A stretch of DNA of 64,000 nt from Rhizobium sp. WSM4643 (GCF_025152745.1 NZ_CP104040.1:744001-808000); one strand, 5' to 3'. Positions 8,163 through 18,004 are shown, numbered from the stretch's first letter. A program made the numbers and translations. The notes: a model not told the origin generated them from the letters alone.

Positions 8163-9779
8163 CTACTTTCGCAACCTCACCCTGTCGCCCTGCTTTGCCC
8201 CAGATGCAGGGTCTACCACCTCTTCGATTTCAACTTTCTCTTGCCTCTCCAAATCCAACAGCTGTCTGTAGAGCTTTTCAACATCTTCGGTGGAAGATCC
8301 GTTCCGTACACCACAACGCGCGAAGAGCTCTTGGGCACTGAGCCAGTCTTTCGCTTGGACAAGCGTTTCCAGGATCGAGCGTGCCATTTTGGGAACCTTT
8401 CCTTTTCTTGCGGGAGCCGTCCTCTTGGATTCAGCCGGCTGGCTTATTCGGATTTGCTTGATTTTCTCCAACAATGAGCTGGCGGGCTCGTCGTTTTCGT
8501 CCTGGGGGACCAGTTCGCCGCCAAAGGCCTTGGCGAGGATCGCCTCGTCCAGCCGACCCACCAGTTCCAGCGCCCGCTTCGCTTGCCCCGCCAGCCGGTC
8601 GATTTTGGCGAAGGCGGATTCGATGCGGCGGACGATTTCGTGTTGTTCTTCGACGGTTGATGGGATGGAAAGCTGGATCGTCGCTAGATCCTTCTGCGAA
8701 ATCTTCCATATTCCAGCAGTTGTCTTAGCGACGAGTTCGATCTGAGATCGGACTTGCGGCGCATTCCACAGACTTGTCAGCCACAAAGGCAAGGCATTCG
8801 CGTAATCTACTCGGATACGGAATGCCGTATCCGGGAAGATAGTGGGGCGAACCACTGTCGGAACAAGTGATGCGATTCCTACCAGCGATCTCGTTCCATT
8901 CCCACGACTGACAAGAATATCTCCAGTCTCCAACAAGAAACGGCGCGCCTTGTCATCGTCCACCGGAATGTAACGGACATCGTCGAGACGAACTTCGCGC
9001 TCTCTTAAGGCGCTTAGTCTCAAGGCGGGAAACCCCGGTGGGGTGTCGGACCCCCTAACTGAAAGGCCATTTCTGACAGGTACGGAGAGTAGCTCTTCCA
9101 GTTTGCCGATCCGTGGCTCAGTGGCTTTCACCCGTGCCCGCCACTCCCGCGTCAGCTCCCCGCTGAACGCCTTGCTGAGTACGGCCTGCTTGTAGCGAGA
9201 GACGAGGGTTTCAATGCGGGCGAGTTCGATGCGGGCGCGGGTGGATTTCGCGTTCAGCGCATCCAGCTTGGCCACGATGCGCTTTTGCTCGGCCAAGGGT
9301 GGGAGCGGCAGAGGAATTTCCCCGAGGGTCTTGGACGACAGATGTTTAACAGTTACGGAAGACGTGTGTTTGTTGATGAGACCTAGGTAGCCAGGGAGCA
9401 CATGGTACAGGAACCTCTCGTCGTAAAAGCCCCGCTTTATCGATAGTTTACAGACACGCTGATTCAGTAGCGCCTTTGGGCCCTTCCAAAAATTGCGATT
9501 GAAGTCGCCATCCATTCCGACAAGCAAATCGCCGGGAAAGATCCAATAGCCGTCAACAATCTCCCCCTCATAGAATGTCGAGGTTTCACCATCCAGAACG
9601 TTGCGAATTCTGATAACGGGTTGCCCCCGGTCGGCTGAAAAGCCGGACGACGGCCACGGATAACCATTGAGAATGTCGACAACTTCGGCCAACGGTACTC
9701 GTTGCCATGATTTGGCCGTCTGGAGAATAGGATCGAGAGATTGATCTACGAGATCCGCAATTGCCTCTCCGAAGCTCAT
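8163..9779 (-). CDS. hsdS: Type I restriction-modification specificity subunit HsdS
   Basis: The protein has 538 residues. Two target-recognition halves are visible, each ending in a conserved helix: PLPPLAEQKRIVAKLDAL and SIPSTVEEQHEIVRRIESAF. The spacer segments resemble each other (YKQAVLSKAFSGEL and LDEAILAKAFGGEL). After the second there is an unusual extension of about 100 residues, Lys/Arg-rich then winged-helix-like (ILETLVQAKDWLSAQELF). The ATG at 9779 was chosen because it overlaps the hsdM stop as ATGA. HsdS sets the DNA sequence methylated and cut by the complex. Confidence 0.92.
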   Translation of the reverse strand: MSFGEAIADLVDQSLDPILQTAKSWQRVPLAEVVDILNGYPWPSSGFSADRGQPVIRIRNVLDGETSTFYEGEIVDGYWIFPGDLLVGMDGDFNRNFWKGPKALLNQRVCKLSIKRGFYDERFLYHVLPGYLGLINKHTSSVTVKHLSSKTLGEIPLPLPPLAEQKRIVAKLDALNAKSTRARIELARIETLVSRYKQAVLSKAFSGELTREWRARVKATEPRIGKLEELLSVPVRNGLSVRGSDTPPGFPALRLSALREREVRLDDVRYIPVDDDKARRFLLETGDILVSRGNGTRSLVGIASLVPTVVRPTIFPDTAFRIRVDYANALPLWLTSLWNAPQVRSQIELVAKTTAGIWKISQKDLATIQLSIPSTVEEQHEIVRRIESAFAKIDRLAGQAKRALELVGRLDEAILAKAFGGELVPQDENDEPASSLLEKIKQIRISQPAESKRTAPARKGKVPKMARSILETLVQAKDWLSAQELFARCGVRNGSSTEDVEKLYRQLLDLERQEKVEIEEVVDPASGAKQGDRVRLRK

Positions 9780-11311
9780 TCGGCCGCCTCCGGCGGTTCG
9801 CCGCCGAGTTCCTCCATCAGCGCCTCGATTTCCAGCGTCGCGGCCTGCAGATGGTCGAGGATCGCGGCGGCGATGTCGTCGGGTTCGGTCAGGCCTTCTT
9901 CCGCCTCTTCCTCCGCCTCGCGCAGCCAAGCGATGTCGAGATTGTCGCCGCGTTTGGCGATGTCCTCGCGTTTGAACTTGCGCCAGCGACCGGCCTCGCC
10001 TTCGTCCGGGCCGCGCTCCGCACCATGCGGGCTCGAGCCGAAGGCCTTTTCGAAGCCTTCGAAATGGGCTTCCGTCAGCGGCGTCGTCTTGCCGAACTTC
10101 GGCATCTGGGCGCGCAGGTCATAGATCCAGACGGCCTTGGTGTTGCCGCTCTCGGTCTTGCCGCGTGTGAGCAAGATGACATTGGTCTTCACCCCCTGCG
10201 CATAAAAGATGCCGGTCGGCAGACGCAGGATGGTGTGCAGGTCGCACCAGTCCATCATCATCAGGCGAAGCTGCTTGCCGCGCCCATCTTCGAACAGCAC
10301 GTTGTCCGGCACGACGATCGCGGCGCGGCCACCAGGCTGAAGCGCGCGGATGCAGTGTTCGACAAAGGGAAGCTGGTAGGAGGAGACAGTGGCGGTGACG
10401 GAGAGATCGTCCCGCGTTGGTGCACCGCCTGCCGGGCCGAAGGGCGGGTTGGTGAGGATGAGATTGGCGCGGCCGAGGCCCTTGCCCTTGTCGGAGAGTG
10501 TGTCGCCCAGATCGACATGGTCGCTGTCGATGTCGTGCAGATAGAGGTTCATCAGCAGCAAGCGCAGCGTGCCCGGCACGTTTTCCATGCCGTGGAAGGC
10601 CTGGCGCTTCTGGAATTCCTGTTCCTTTTCGGCGAGATCGAAGTAGTTGTCGGTGCGGGCGCGCATATAACGGTCGGCGGCGATGAGGAAGCCGCCAGTG
10701 CCTGCGGCGGGATCCTGGATCACCTCGCCGGGCTGCGGCTGCATCAGCCGCACCAGTAGCTCGATCAGCACCCGGGGCGTAAAATATTGGCCGGCGCCGC
10801 GCTTGGTTTCTTCCGCATTCTTCTGCAGCAAGCCTTCGTAGAGGTCGCCGAACTGGTCGCGATCTTCGGAGAACCAGTCGAGTTCGTCGATGGCGGTGAC
10901 CAGCGTTGTCAGGTTCTGCGGCTCGCGGATGAAGGTAGAAGCGTTGTCGAAGATCTCCTGCACCATCTCCGGCAGCGGCCGGGCATCGGCATAGCGCTTC
11001 CGCTCTTCGGACCCCGCATTGTCGCCGGGTGGCAGAACGAGCGCGTCCTCCTTGCCGAGGCGGGTGCTGGTTGCGCCCAGGGTTACCAGCGTCTTGCGGT
11101 AATGATCCAGCTTGGCGAGGCCGTTGGCGGCCACCAGATCCGCCCAACGCATCGTCTTCGGCAGGCTGGCGGTTTCGCGGTTGCGCTCGGCCATCATCTT
11201 CAGAAACAGCAGATAGGTCAGCTCGGTCACATATTGCTGGTAGGTGATGCCGTCCTTCCTGAGTACAGTGCAGAGACGCCAGAGTTTCTGGACGATGGCA
11301 TTGGCATTCAT
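9776..11311 (-). CDS. hsdM: Type I restriction-modification N6-adenine methyltransferase HsdM
   Basis: The protein has 511 residues. It has an HsdM N-terminal helical domain (KLWRLCTVLRKDGITYQQYVTEL), then the SAM-binding motif DPAAGTGGFLI and the catalytic NPPFG motif (about residue 290). An acidic C-terminal tail rich in Glu is present. It is 64 bases downstream of hsdR and overlaps hsdS. It forms the M2S methylase that protects host DNA. All key motifs are intact. Confidence 0.95.
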   Translation of the reverse strand: MNANAIVQKLWRLCTVLRKDGITYQQYVTELTYLLFLKMMAERNRETASLPKTMRWADLVAANGLAKLDHYRKTLVTLGATSTRLGKEDALVLPPGDNAGSEERKRYADARPLPEMVQEIFDNASTFIREPQNLTTLVTAIDELDWFSEDRDQFGDLYEGLLQKNAEETKRGAGQYFTPRVLIELLVRLMQPQPGEVIQDPAAGTGGFLIAADRYMRARTDNYFDLAEKEQEFQKRQAFHGMENVPGTLRLLLMNLYLHDIDSDHVDLGDTLSDKGKGLGRANLILTNPPFGPAGGAPTRDDLSVTATVSSYQLPFVEHCIRALQPGGRAAIVVPDNVLFEDGRGKQLRLMMMDWCDLHTILRLPTGIFYAQGVKTNVILLTRGKTESGNTKAVWIYDLRAQMPKFGKTTPLTEAHFEGFEKAFGSSPHGAERGPDEGEAGRWRKFKREDIAKRGDNLDIAWLREAEEEAEEGLTEPDDIAAAILDHLQAATLEIEALMEELGGEPPEAAE

Positions 11312-11376
11312 GGCTGTATTCTTTTCTGATCGCGGATCGGTGATGCGTTTGTAGCGGTGGTGGGGCTCTGGTCAAC

Positions 11377-14300
11377 TCAGGCGGCGGACGATCCCCAAAT
11401 TGCTTCGTTGAAGGAGTGCAGGACATCGTCCAGTTCGCCGTCGAACTCTTGGGAGATGCGCTTGAACCCGCCCTTGTCGGCAAAGACGCCTTGATCGAGC
11501 AGGGTCGGATCGGCCACCGGCTTGTCTTTCAGCGCTCGGCCGATGCGGCGCAGCCATTCCTTCTGCTTCTGAGTCCAGGGGCGTGACTGTTCGATCTCCA
11601 AGATCGCGTCTTCCACCCGCTTCGCATAGGGAACCAGCGGATCGCCAAGCGCTGCCTGGCGAACAAAGCCGATAATATGGGCCGCGATATCGGCATTACG
11701 AGCCTTGCCATAAGCCGCGCGCAGCATGGCTTCGGAATAGTTCCTCTCGTCCATCAGGCCGGCCAGTTCCGACAGCTCCTTGCGCGTCAGATCGCGCGGG
11801 CGCTGTGTAACGGCAATCAACGCTGGGACCTGGTTCATGTTCTCGCGCACGAAACGTTCGAAGCCGGTGATGTAATCCTCCGGCGTGGTGTTTTTGCCGA
11901 AGATTTCCTCGATGCGCAGCAGCTCATCCTCATGGGTGGAGATCACCACGCCGTCACTTCCGTCGCCAGTGTGCGCCGGACGGCGCTCCAGAAGTTCGAG
12001 CACGCGCGGATGGGCTTTCAGCCAGTCCTGCAACTCGGGGCCGGAGCGGGTGGCAAGTCGCTGCACCGCCATTTCCGGCGTCTCGCCCGTATGACGCTCA
12101 AAACTTTCGCGGGTTTCGGCATCCATACGTTTTGCCATTGCGCGCATGCGGACAATCACCTGGCCGGCGACCCAGCTCTTGTCCTCGTCCGTTTCCGCCG
12201 TGTCTAGATCGGTGACAAGCTGGCCGAGCGAGACATCCGGCTTGATGACGACTGGGCGCATATCCGTCATCTCCTGCAGCTCGGCATAAAGATCGACGGC
12301 ATCGAAGATGCGGAAATACTCCTTGCCGATCTCCGGACAGAGCCGCGTGGCGCGGCCGATCATCTGGTCGTAGAGGATACGGCTCTTGACCCTGCGGACG
12401 AAGACGAGATTGCAGATTGAGGGCACGTCGATACCCGTCGTCAGCAGGTCGACGGTGACGACATATTTTGGGTAGGGGTCGTTCTTGAACTTCAGGATCA
12501 GGTCGTCGGGCTTGTCGACATTGCCGGTGATCTTCGTCACCATGTTGTGGGGAACAGCATCCTTGCCGTGTTCCTCTTGCAGTTCCTCGATCAGCAGGCG
12601 GACGATATCATCGGCATGGGCATCGCGGGCGGCGAAGATCAGCGTCTTGCCTGGCTTGCCAGGCGGGATCTCGGTTGCGATCGCCCGGCAGACGATGCGG
12701 TTGAAGGACTCCGAATAGACCCGCTTGTTAAAATCGGCGAGATCGTAGTCGAGCGGAACGTCATCCGGCAGTTCGAAAAGATCGATCTGGCCCGTCTTCC
12801 GATCGATAATCTCGACCTCCTCGCCACCATCGAAATGAATGCCGGCCTCTGACAGTGCCGTGGTGATGCGTTTCGGCGGCAGATGATCGTTTAGGTAACC
12901 TTCAACGACCGCGTGGCGATAGCCATAGTGGAAGACCGGATGGCCGAAAATCTCGCGGGTGTGGAGTGCGGGCGTCGCGGTGAGCGCCACTCTCACGGCG
13001 TCGAAATAGTCGAGGATCTGGCGATAGGCCGACTGGTAGTCATCCAGATTGCGGAAGCCGATCTCACTTTCGCGCAGCTCCGCATCGAGTGTATAGCCGC
13101 GATGGGCTTCGTCGACGATGATGCAGTCGAAGGTGCCAGGCGTCGGACGCTTGGCAGGGTCCGGTTCGTTGAGGATGCGGGCGATCAGCGACTGGACGGT
13201 CGCGACCTGTACCTGATCTTCGTCCTCCGGAACCTTCTTCTCTAGCCCTGCGACCTTGTAGATCTGGGCGAAGTTCAGCATGCCTTCGATCTCGGTCGTT
13301 TCCAGCGCGTCGTTCGTTTGTTTGCCAAGGGCTTTGCGGTCGACGAGGAAGAGGATGCGGCGGAACCGCTTGTGCTTCAGCAGGCGGTACATTAGCGCGA
13401 TACTAGTACGCGTTTTGCCGGTGCCGGTCGCCATCGAGACGAGTATCTCGCGCTGGCCCGCGACGATTGCATCCTCGACCGCAGCGATCGCCTCTTCCTG
13501 ATAGGGGCGCATCTTGCCCTTGCCGAAGCTTTCCTCGGCCAAGCCTTGGGCGGCTGCATCGAGATCGGTCTCCAGAATGTCGGGCAGATCCTTTGGCGAA
13601 AACCAAGCCGTGAGCGGCCTCGGATGGTTTGTGTCACGGCGCAGGTCGCAGAACCAAATGCCGGACTTGGTCTGCCACTGGCGGACGAAAGGGCGGCCAT
13701 TGGTGGCGAAGACGAAGGGCACGCGGAAAGGATCCGCCAGCCCATGTTTCCAGGGTCCGTCTGGATGTTGGTGCTCCGGCGGCAGTTCGATAGTTCGGGC
13801 ATAACGTTCTGCCTGGTGCAGTGTTGACGGCACATCCACGCTCTCGCGCTTTGCCTCAATGACACCGACGCAGGTAAGCCCGATGAAAAGGGCATAATCG
13901 ACTCGTCCGCCCTCTGACGGCCATTCGGCAATTGCGAGGTTCCGCCCTTCCTCCGGCCGCGCGCCCTTCTGATGGACGAGTGTGCCGCTATCGGCCTCCC
14001 AACCGGCATCGACAAGCTGCACGTCGATGAGGCGGCGGGTTTGTCTTTCATCGAGTTCTAGGCGGCTGGCGGCCTGCAGGCCGGCCTGCTTGAACTCTAA
14101 TTGCAGCTGTTGCGGCTGCGCCTCCGCCTGTTTCTGCAGTTCCTCTAGATTCCGAGCGATATCGGCCTGGTTCGATTCGAGCTCAAGGGCTGTTTTCGCC
14201 CAGACAGGACTTTCTTCGGCCCTCTGACGGGCGAGTTCCTCGGCGGCGGCTCGTGCCCTGGCCAGTTCGTCGCCTGAGGCGTGCGCTGCGGCGAGCTTTG

Positions 14301-14787
14301 CCTCGGCTTCCTGTACCTGGCGCCGGAGGGCATCGAGTTCAGACTGGGTGGCCTGATCCACTTCCTGCGGCGATCTGGGCGGCACGAACGGGCCTGGCTT
14401 GAAATTCGGGTCGCGGCCATAGGTCCGCCGATACCAGATACCGAGCGCGCGGCAGAATTTTAGAGCGGAGAGCGCCTCAGCGGATGAGCCGCCAAAGTCG
14501 TGGTTCGCTTTGTTGCCTGCCTTGCGCACCGCATGAAAGATATCGGCCACCTCGCGCGGCAGTACTTGCTGAGTTGCGAGGCGACGAAGAAGGTCATGCG
14601 TCGTTTCGCGGCTGGAGGTGTCATAAACGCCAGACAGAGCCGCGATTTCCTTGACCATATATTCGCCGAACTGACGGCTCTTGATCAGCGAGGTGTTTGC
14701 GTCTTCCGAAAAGAAACGCTCGGCCAGTACACCGAGACGGTGGAGCTCGTTGCTAATCTCCCGCAGATGATCAAAATTAGCCGACAA
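11377..14787 (-). CDS. hsdR: Type I restriction endonuclease motor subunit HsdR
   Basis: The protein has 1136 residues. It has an N-terminal DUF4145-like domain, a coiled-coil stretch at about 145-235, and a PD-(D/E)xK nuclease (DYALFIGLTCVGVIEAKRE, about 300). The SF2 helicase motifs follow: I (MATGTGKTRT), II (DEAHRG) and III (LTATPA). The C-terminus resembles EcoEI-type R subunits. The start is a TTG at 14787 with a weak upstream GGTAGAG; no earlier start is credible. It is the first gene of the island operon. Confidence 0.93.
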   Translation of the reverse strand: MSANFDHLREISNELHRLGVLAERFFSEDANTSLIKSRQFGEYMVKEIAALSGVYDTSSRETTHDLLRRLATQQVLPREVADIFHAVRKAGNKANHDFGGSSAEALSALKFCRALGIWYRRTYGRDPNFKPGPFVPPRSPQEVDQATQSELDALRRQVQEAEAKLAAAHASGDELARARAAAEELARQRAEESPVWAKTALELESNQADIARNLEELQKQAEAQPQQLQLEFKQAGLQAASRLELDERQTRRLIDVQLVDAGWEADSGTLVHQKGARPEEGRNLAIAEWPSEGGRVDYALFIGLTCVGVIEAKRESVDVPSTLHQAERYARTIELPPEHQHPDGPWKHGLADPFRVPFVFATNGRPFVRQWQTKSGIWFCDLRRDTNHPRPLTAWFSPKDLPDILETDLDAAAQGLAEESFGKGKMRPYQEEAIAAVEDAIVAGQREILVSMATGTGKTRTSIALMYRLLKHKRFRRILFLVDRKALGKQTNDALETTEIEGMLNFAQIYKVAGLEKKVPEDEDQVQVATVQSLIARILNEPDPAKRPTPGTFDCIIVDEAHRGYTLDAELRESEIGFRNLDDYQSAYRQILDYFDAVRVALTATPALHTREIFGHPVFHYGYRHAVVEGYLNDHLPPKRITTALSEAGIHFDGGEEVEIIDRKTGQIDLFELPDDVPLDYDLADFNKRVYSESFNRIVCRAIATEIPPGKPGKTLIFAARDAHADDIVRLLIEELQEEHGKDAVPHNMVTKITGNVDKPDDLILKFKNDPYPKYVVTVDLLTTGIDVPSICNLVFVRRVKSRILYDQMIGRATRLCPEIGKEYFRIFDAVDLYAELQEMTDMRPVVIKPDVSLGQLVTDLDTAETDEDKSWVAGQVIVRMRAMAKRMDAETRESFERHTGETPEMAVQRLATRSGPELQDWLKAHPRVLELLERRPAHTGDGSDGVVISTHEDELLRIEEIFGKNTTPEDYITGFERFVRENMNQVPALIAVTQRPRDLTRKELSELAGLMDERNYSEAMLRAAYGKARNADIAAHIIGFVRQAALGDPLVPYAKRVEDAILEIEQSRPWTQKQKEWLRRIGRALKDKPVADPTLLDQGVFADKGGFKRISQEFDGELDDVLHSFNEAIWGSSAA

Positions 14788-14950
14788 CTACTCTACCCAA
14801 TGCCCTGATCCCCGCCTGGCATAGACATGCCACACGTTTTGAGTGCGGGCAAACAGCTCCTACAAATTGATGAGCGGAAATTATTTCTGATACATTAAAA
14901 GTACTGGGAGCTGAGAACGAAAATAAATTCAACGAGAAACGGTCTTGTGC

Positions 14951-15730
14951 CTATCCGCGCTCCTCAAGCAGCCGAACACCAGTCAACTCGGCAAGCCTCC
15001 CCACCAGCGCATCCTGAAACCCAACATCGCTAACCTCCGCCGCCGCCTCCCGCTGCTGACGATGGTACCAATAACCACCGCTCACCTTCGCAGCTTCGTC
15101 CTCACTCGTCGCAAGCCACGTCTGCGTGAGATGCCCCATTTCGAGGTTGTCGGGCGCGCCGGCGCCGCCCATCTTGGTCGGCACCCAGCCGGGGTCCACC
15201 GCATTGCTGAAAACATCCGGCCAATGGCGGGCGACGGCGGCGGCGAGGGTGGCGATGTAGAGCTTGCTTTCCGAATAGGCCTGGCTTGCATTCCACGGCC
15301 GCTTCTTCCAGTCGATATCGCCAAGGGCGCTGCTGCCGCTGCGGTGCATGCCGCTGGTGAGATAGATGAGGCGATCGGGGCGGGTGATCCATGCGGTGAG
15401 CAGATAGGGGGCAAGCACATTCACCGCCAGCGTCTTGGCGTGACCTTCCGGCGTTTCGCCCCGGCTTCTTTCGAGGTAGATGCCGGCATTGTGGATGACG
15501 GCGTCCATGCGGCCGATGGTGTTGACCTGAAGGGCGATCGATCGCGTTTCAACGGCGCTGGCGAGATCGCCGATGACGATGCCGAGTGCTGCAGCCGAAA
15601 TTTCGGAGATATCGGAGGCGCGCTCGCTGGAGCGGGCATGCAGCACGACCTCATGGCCCTCCTTCATCAGGGTGCGAACGGCGGCAAGGCCGAGGCCATC
15701 GGTGGAACCGGTGATGAAGATGCGGCTCAT
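14951..15730 (-). CDS. SDR family oxidoreductase, copy 1
   Basis: The protein has 259 residues. The NAD(P)-binding motif is TGSTDGLG at the N-terminus and the catalytic motif is YSESK (about 158); NAG occurs near 85. It is closely related to the gene at 17121-17900, with same-length proteins differing at scattered residues only. The direct duplication flanks the fic gene. The substrate is unknown. Homology ends a few bases outside each coding region. Confidence 0.88.
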   Translation of the reverse strand: MSRIFITGSTDGLGLAAVRTLMKEGHEVVLHARSSERASDISEISAAALGIVIGDLASAVETRSIALQVNTIGRMDAVIHNAGIYLERSRGETPEGHAKTLAVNVLAPYLLTAWITRPDRLIYLTSGMHRSGSSALGDIDWKKRPWNASQAYSESKLYIATLAAAVARHWPDVFSNAVDPGWVPTKMGGAGAPDNLEMGHLTQTWLATSEDEAAKVSGGYWYHRQQREAAAEVSDVGFQDALVGRLAELTGVRLLEERG

Positions 15731-15866
15731 GGGGGCTCCTTTCGCGGTCGCGTGGCGCGTTTGCCCATCCTCGTTGCCAGCTTTGGTGCGAGCTCATTGA
15801 CTCTCAAAGAATAGCGATTTCAGACCTCAAGCCAGGTTGACTGTCACGAATCAAACTCAAAACTGC

Positions 15867-15900
15867 TTGTCTATCAATATCTGCATTTTTTGATAGACAA
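15867..15900. promoter_or_regulatory. 10-bp perfect inverted repeat upstream of fic
   Basis: TTGTCTATCA at 15867-15876 is answered by TGATAGACAA at 15891-15900 with a 14-base AT-rich spacer. It sits 72 bases before the fic start, in the gap between fic and the divergent SDR gene. It lacks the U-tract of a terminator, so an operator or promoter-overlapping site is the better reading. Confidence 0.55.
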
Positions 15901-15972
15901 ACGCCATTGAGTTGATCATGGTGCAGACAAGGCTATTTGCCTTGCAAATTTCGCGAAATCTGGAAGTCAAAT

Positions 15973-17106
15973 ATGGTCCAACATCCTCTCGACCTATCAG
16001 ATGCTGTAGAATACCACTACGATCAGTTTCCTCCAGAGAGGATTGATGCCAACCAGCTTATAATGCCGATCGCCTCGGCATCAGCCGCGCTTGCCCGTTA
16101 TGATCAGATGCTGAAAGGCATGCACAATAGTGAAATCCTGCTTGCGCCATTGCGCAATCAGGAAGCTGTCGTCTCGTCCCGAATGGAAGGAACCGTAAGC
16201 ACTCTAGACGAAGTCCTGCGGTATGAGGCAGATCAGGAGGAAAGCGGTAACGAGCCGCAAGGCCATTATCGGAATGAAGCGATCGAAGTCTTCCTCTATA
16301 GCCGAGCCCTGACCGCGGCGCAGCGCAGCATCGAGCAAGGCGCGCCCCTTTCAAGCTTCCTTATCAAGAGCGCTCACAAGGTTCTGCTCGGCTTTGGTCG
16401 AGGTGCACATCTTTCTCCCGGTGAGTTCAAGATCGAACAAAATTACCTGGCCGACCGCATGCGCCGCAAAGTGCATTTTGTCCCGATGCGCCCGGAGCAG
16501 CTTAATGATGGGATGGAGCGACTTTTCTCGTTCGTCGAGGATAGGAATTGGCAGATACTGATCAAGACGGCCGTCGCCCACCTTGAGTTTGAGGCATTGC
16601 ATCCTTTTAAGGACGGCAATGGCCGAATCGGGCGAATGCTCATCACCCTAATGCTATGGAAATATGGAGCAATATCCGCTCCTCACTTCTATATCAGCAG
16701 CTATTTCGAAGATCGACGCGACGAATATATTGACGGGATGCGCGAGGTTTCGAAATCAGGTGCGTGGACCGAGTGGATTGTGTTCTTTCTAGAGGCGCTT
16801 GAAACCCAGGCGAATAAGAACCTTGCGACCGCAGAACGGATTCGTGATCTTTACGACGAGCTCAAGCGGGAATTTCCGCAGATCCTCACGTCTCAATGGA
16901 GCACCTCGGCGCTCGACTTTTTGTTCTCGCGTCCCGTGTTCCGGAACAATGTATTTACAAGCAAATCGGGGATTCCGGAAGCAACTGCACACCGGTTCAC
17001 GCGCATCCTGGTCGAGAAGGAGCTGGTTAAGACATTGGAGCCCTCCGCAGGCAGGCGTCCGGCTCTATACAGCTTTGAGCCGCTGCTGCGAATTGTTCGC
17101 GAATAG
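15973..17106 (+). CDS. Fic family protein (AMP-transferase), class II with autoinhibitory motif
   Basis: The protein has 377 residues from the ATG at 15973, which has GGAAG eight bases upstream; a TTG at 15937 is an alternative. There is a Fic N-terminal helical region with the inhibitory motif SSRMEG (S/T-x3-E-G), then the catalytic HPFKDGNGRIGR, then a C-terminal winged-helix segment. The N-terminal position of the inhibitory helix marks class II Fic. Fic enzymes usually AMPylate target proteins. No separate antitoxin lies beside it, which fits self-inhibition. It lies between two SDR copies. Confidence 0.9.
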   Translation: MVQHPLDLSDAVEYHYDQFPPERIDANQLIMPIASASAALARYDQMLKGMHNSEILLAPLRNQEAVVSSRMEGTVSTLDEVLRYEADQEESGNEPQGHYRNEAIEVFLYSRALTAAQRSIEQGAPLSSFLIKSAHKVLLGFGRGAHLSPGEFKIEQNYLADRMRRKVHFVPMRPEQLNDGMERLFSFVEDRNWQILIKTAVAHLEFEALHPFKDGNGRIGRMLITLMLWKYGAISAPHFYISSYFEDRRDEYIDGMREVSKSGAWTEWIVFFLEALETQANKNLATAERIRDLYDELKREFPQILTSQWSTSALDFLFSRPVFRNNVFTSKSGIPEATAHRFTRILVEKELVKTLEPSAGRRPALYSFEPLLRIVRE

Positions 17107-17120
17107 GCGCCGGCTGCGCC

Positions 17121-17900
17121 TCACCCGCGCTCTTCAAACAACCGAACCCCAGTCAACCCAGCAAGCTTCTCCACCAGCGCATCCTGAAACCCGGGATCGC
17201 TAACCTCCGCCGCCGCCTCCCGCCGCTGCCGATGATACCAATAACCACCACTGACCTTCGCAGCTCCCTCCTCGCTCGTCGCAAGCCATGTCTGCGTAAG
17301 GTGCCCCATTTCAAGATCATCGGGCGCGCCGGCGCCGCCCATCTTTGTCGGCACCCAGCCGGGATCCACCGCGTTGCTCAGCACATCCGGCCAATGGCGG
17401 GCGACAGAAGCTGCGAGGGTGGCGATATAGAGCTTGCTTTCCGAATAGGCCTGGGTGGCGTTCCACGGCCGCTTCTTCCAGTCGATATCGCCAAGGGCGC
17501 TGCTGCCGCCGCGGTGCATGCCGCTGGTGAGATAGATCAGGCGATCGGGGCGCGTGATCCAGCCGGTGAGCAGATAGGGGGCAAGCACATTGACCGCCAG
17601 CGTCTTGGCGTGACCATCAGGCGTTTCGCCCCGGCTGCGCTCGAGGTAGATGCCGGCATTGTGGATGACGGCGTCCATGCGGCCGATGGTATTGACCTGA
17701 AGGGCGATCGACCGCGTTTCGACGGCGCTGGCGAGATCGCCGATGACGACGCCGAGTGCCGCAGCCGAAATTTCGGAGATATCGGAGGCGCGCTCGCTGG
17801 AGCGCGCATGCAGCACGACCTCGTGGCCTTCCTTCATCAGGGTGCGGGCGGCGGCAAGCCCGAGGCCATCGGTGGAACCGGTGATGAAAATGCGGCTCAT
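17121..17900 (-). CDS. SDR family oxidoreductase, copy 2
   Basis: The protein has 259 residues and the same motifs as the first copy (TGSTDGLG, YSESK). It ends 14 bases after the convergent fic stop. Its DNA differs from copy 1 by scattered substitutions, suggesting divergence before or since duplication rather than a very recent copy. Either copy could be the resident one. Confidence 0.88.
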   Translation of the reverse strand: MSRIFITGSTDGLGLAAARTLMKEGHEVVLHARSSERASDISEISAAALGVVIGDLASAVETRSIALQVNTIGRMDAVIHNAGIYLERSRGETPDGHAKTLAVNVLAPYLLTGWITRPDRLIYLTSGMHRGGSSALGDIDWKKRPWNATQAYSESKLYIATLAASVARHWPDVLSNAVDPGWVPTKMGGAGAPDDLEMGHLTQTWLATSEEGAAKVSGGYWYHRQRREAAAEVSDPGFQDALVEKLAGLTGVRLFEERG

Positions 17901-18004
17901 GGGGTTTCCTTTCGCGGTGGCGTGGAGGCGTCAGTCAATCAGTTCAATGCGGGAGTTGGGGTGTGGGTTCCTGGGGTTGGTCGATATGTAGGCGGTTCGG
18001 ACCG

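Noticed and set aside
10119..11483. 454-codon minus frame overlapping hsdM in another phase
   Set aside because: Arg/Pro-rich shadow of hsdM, which has every expected motif.
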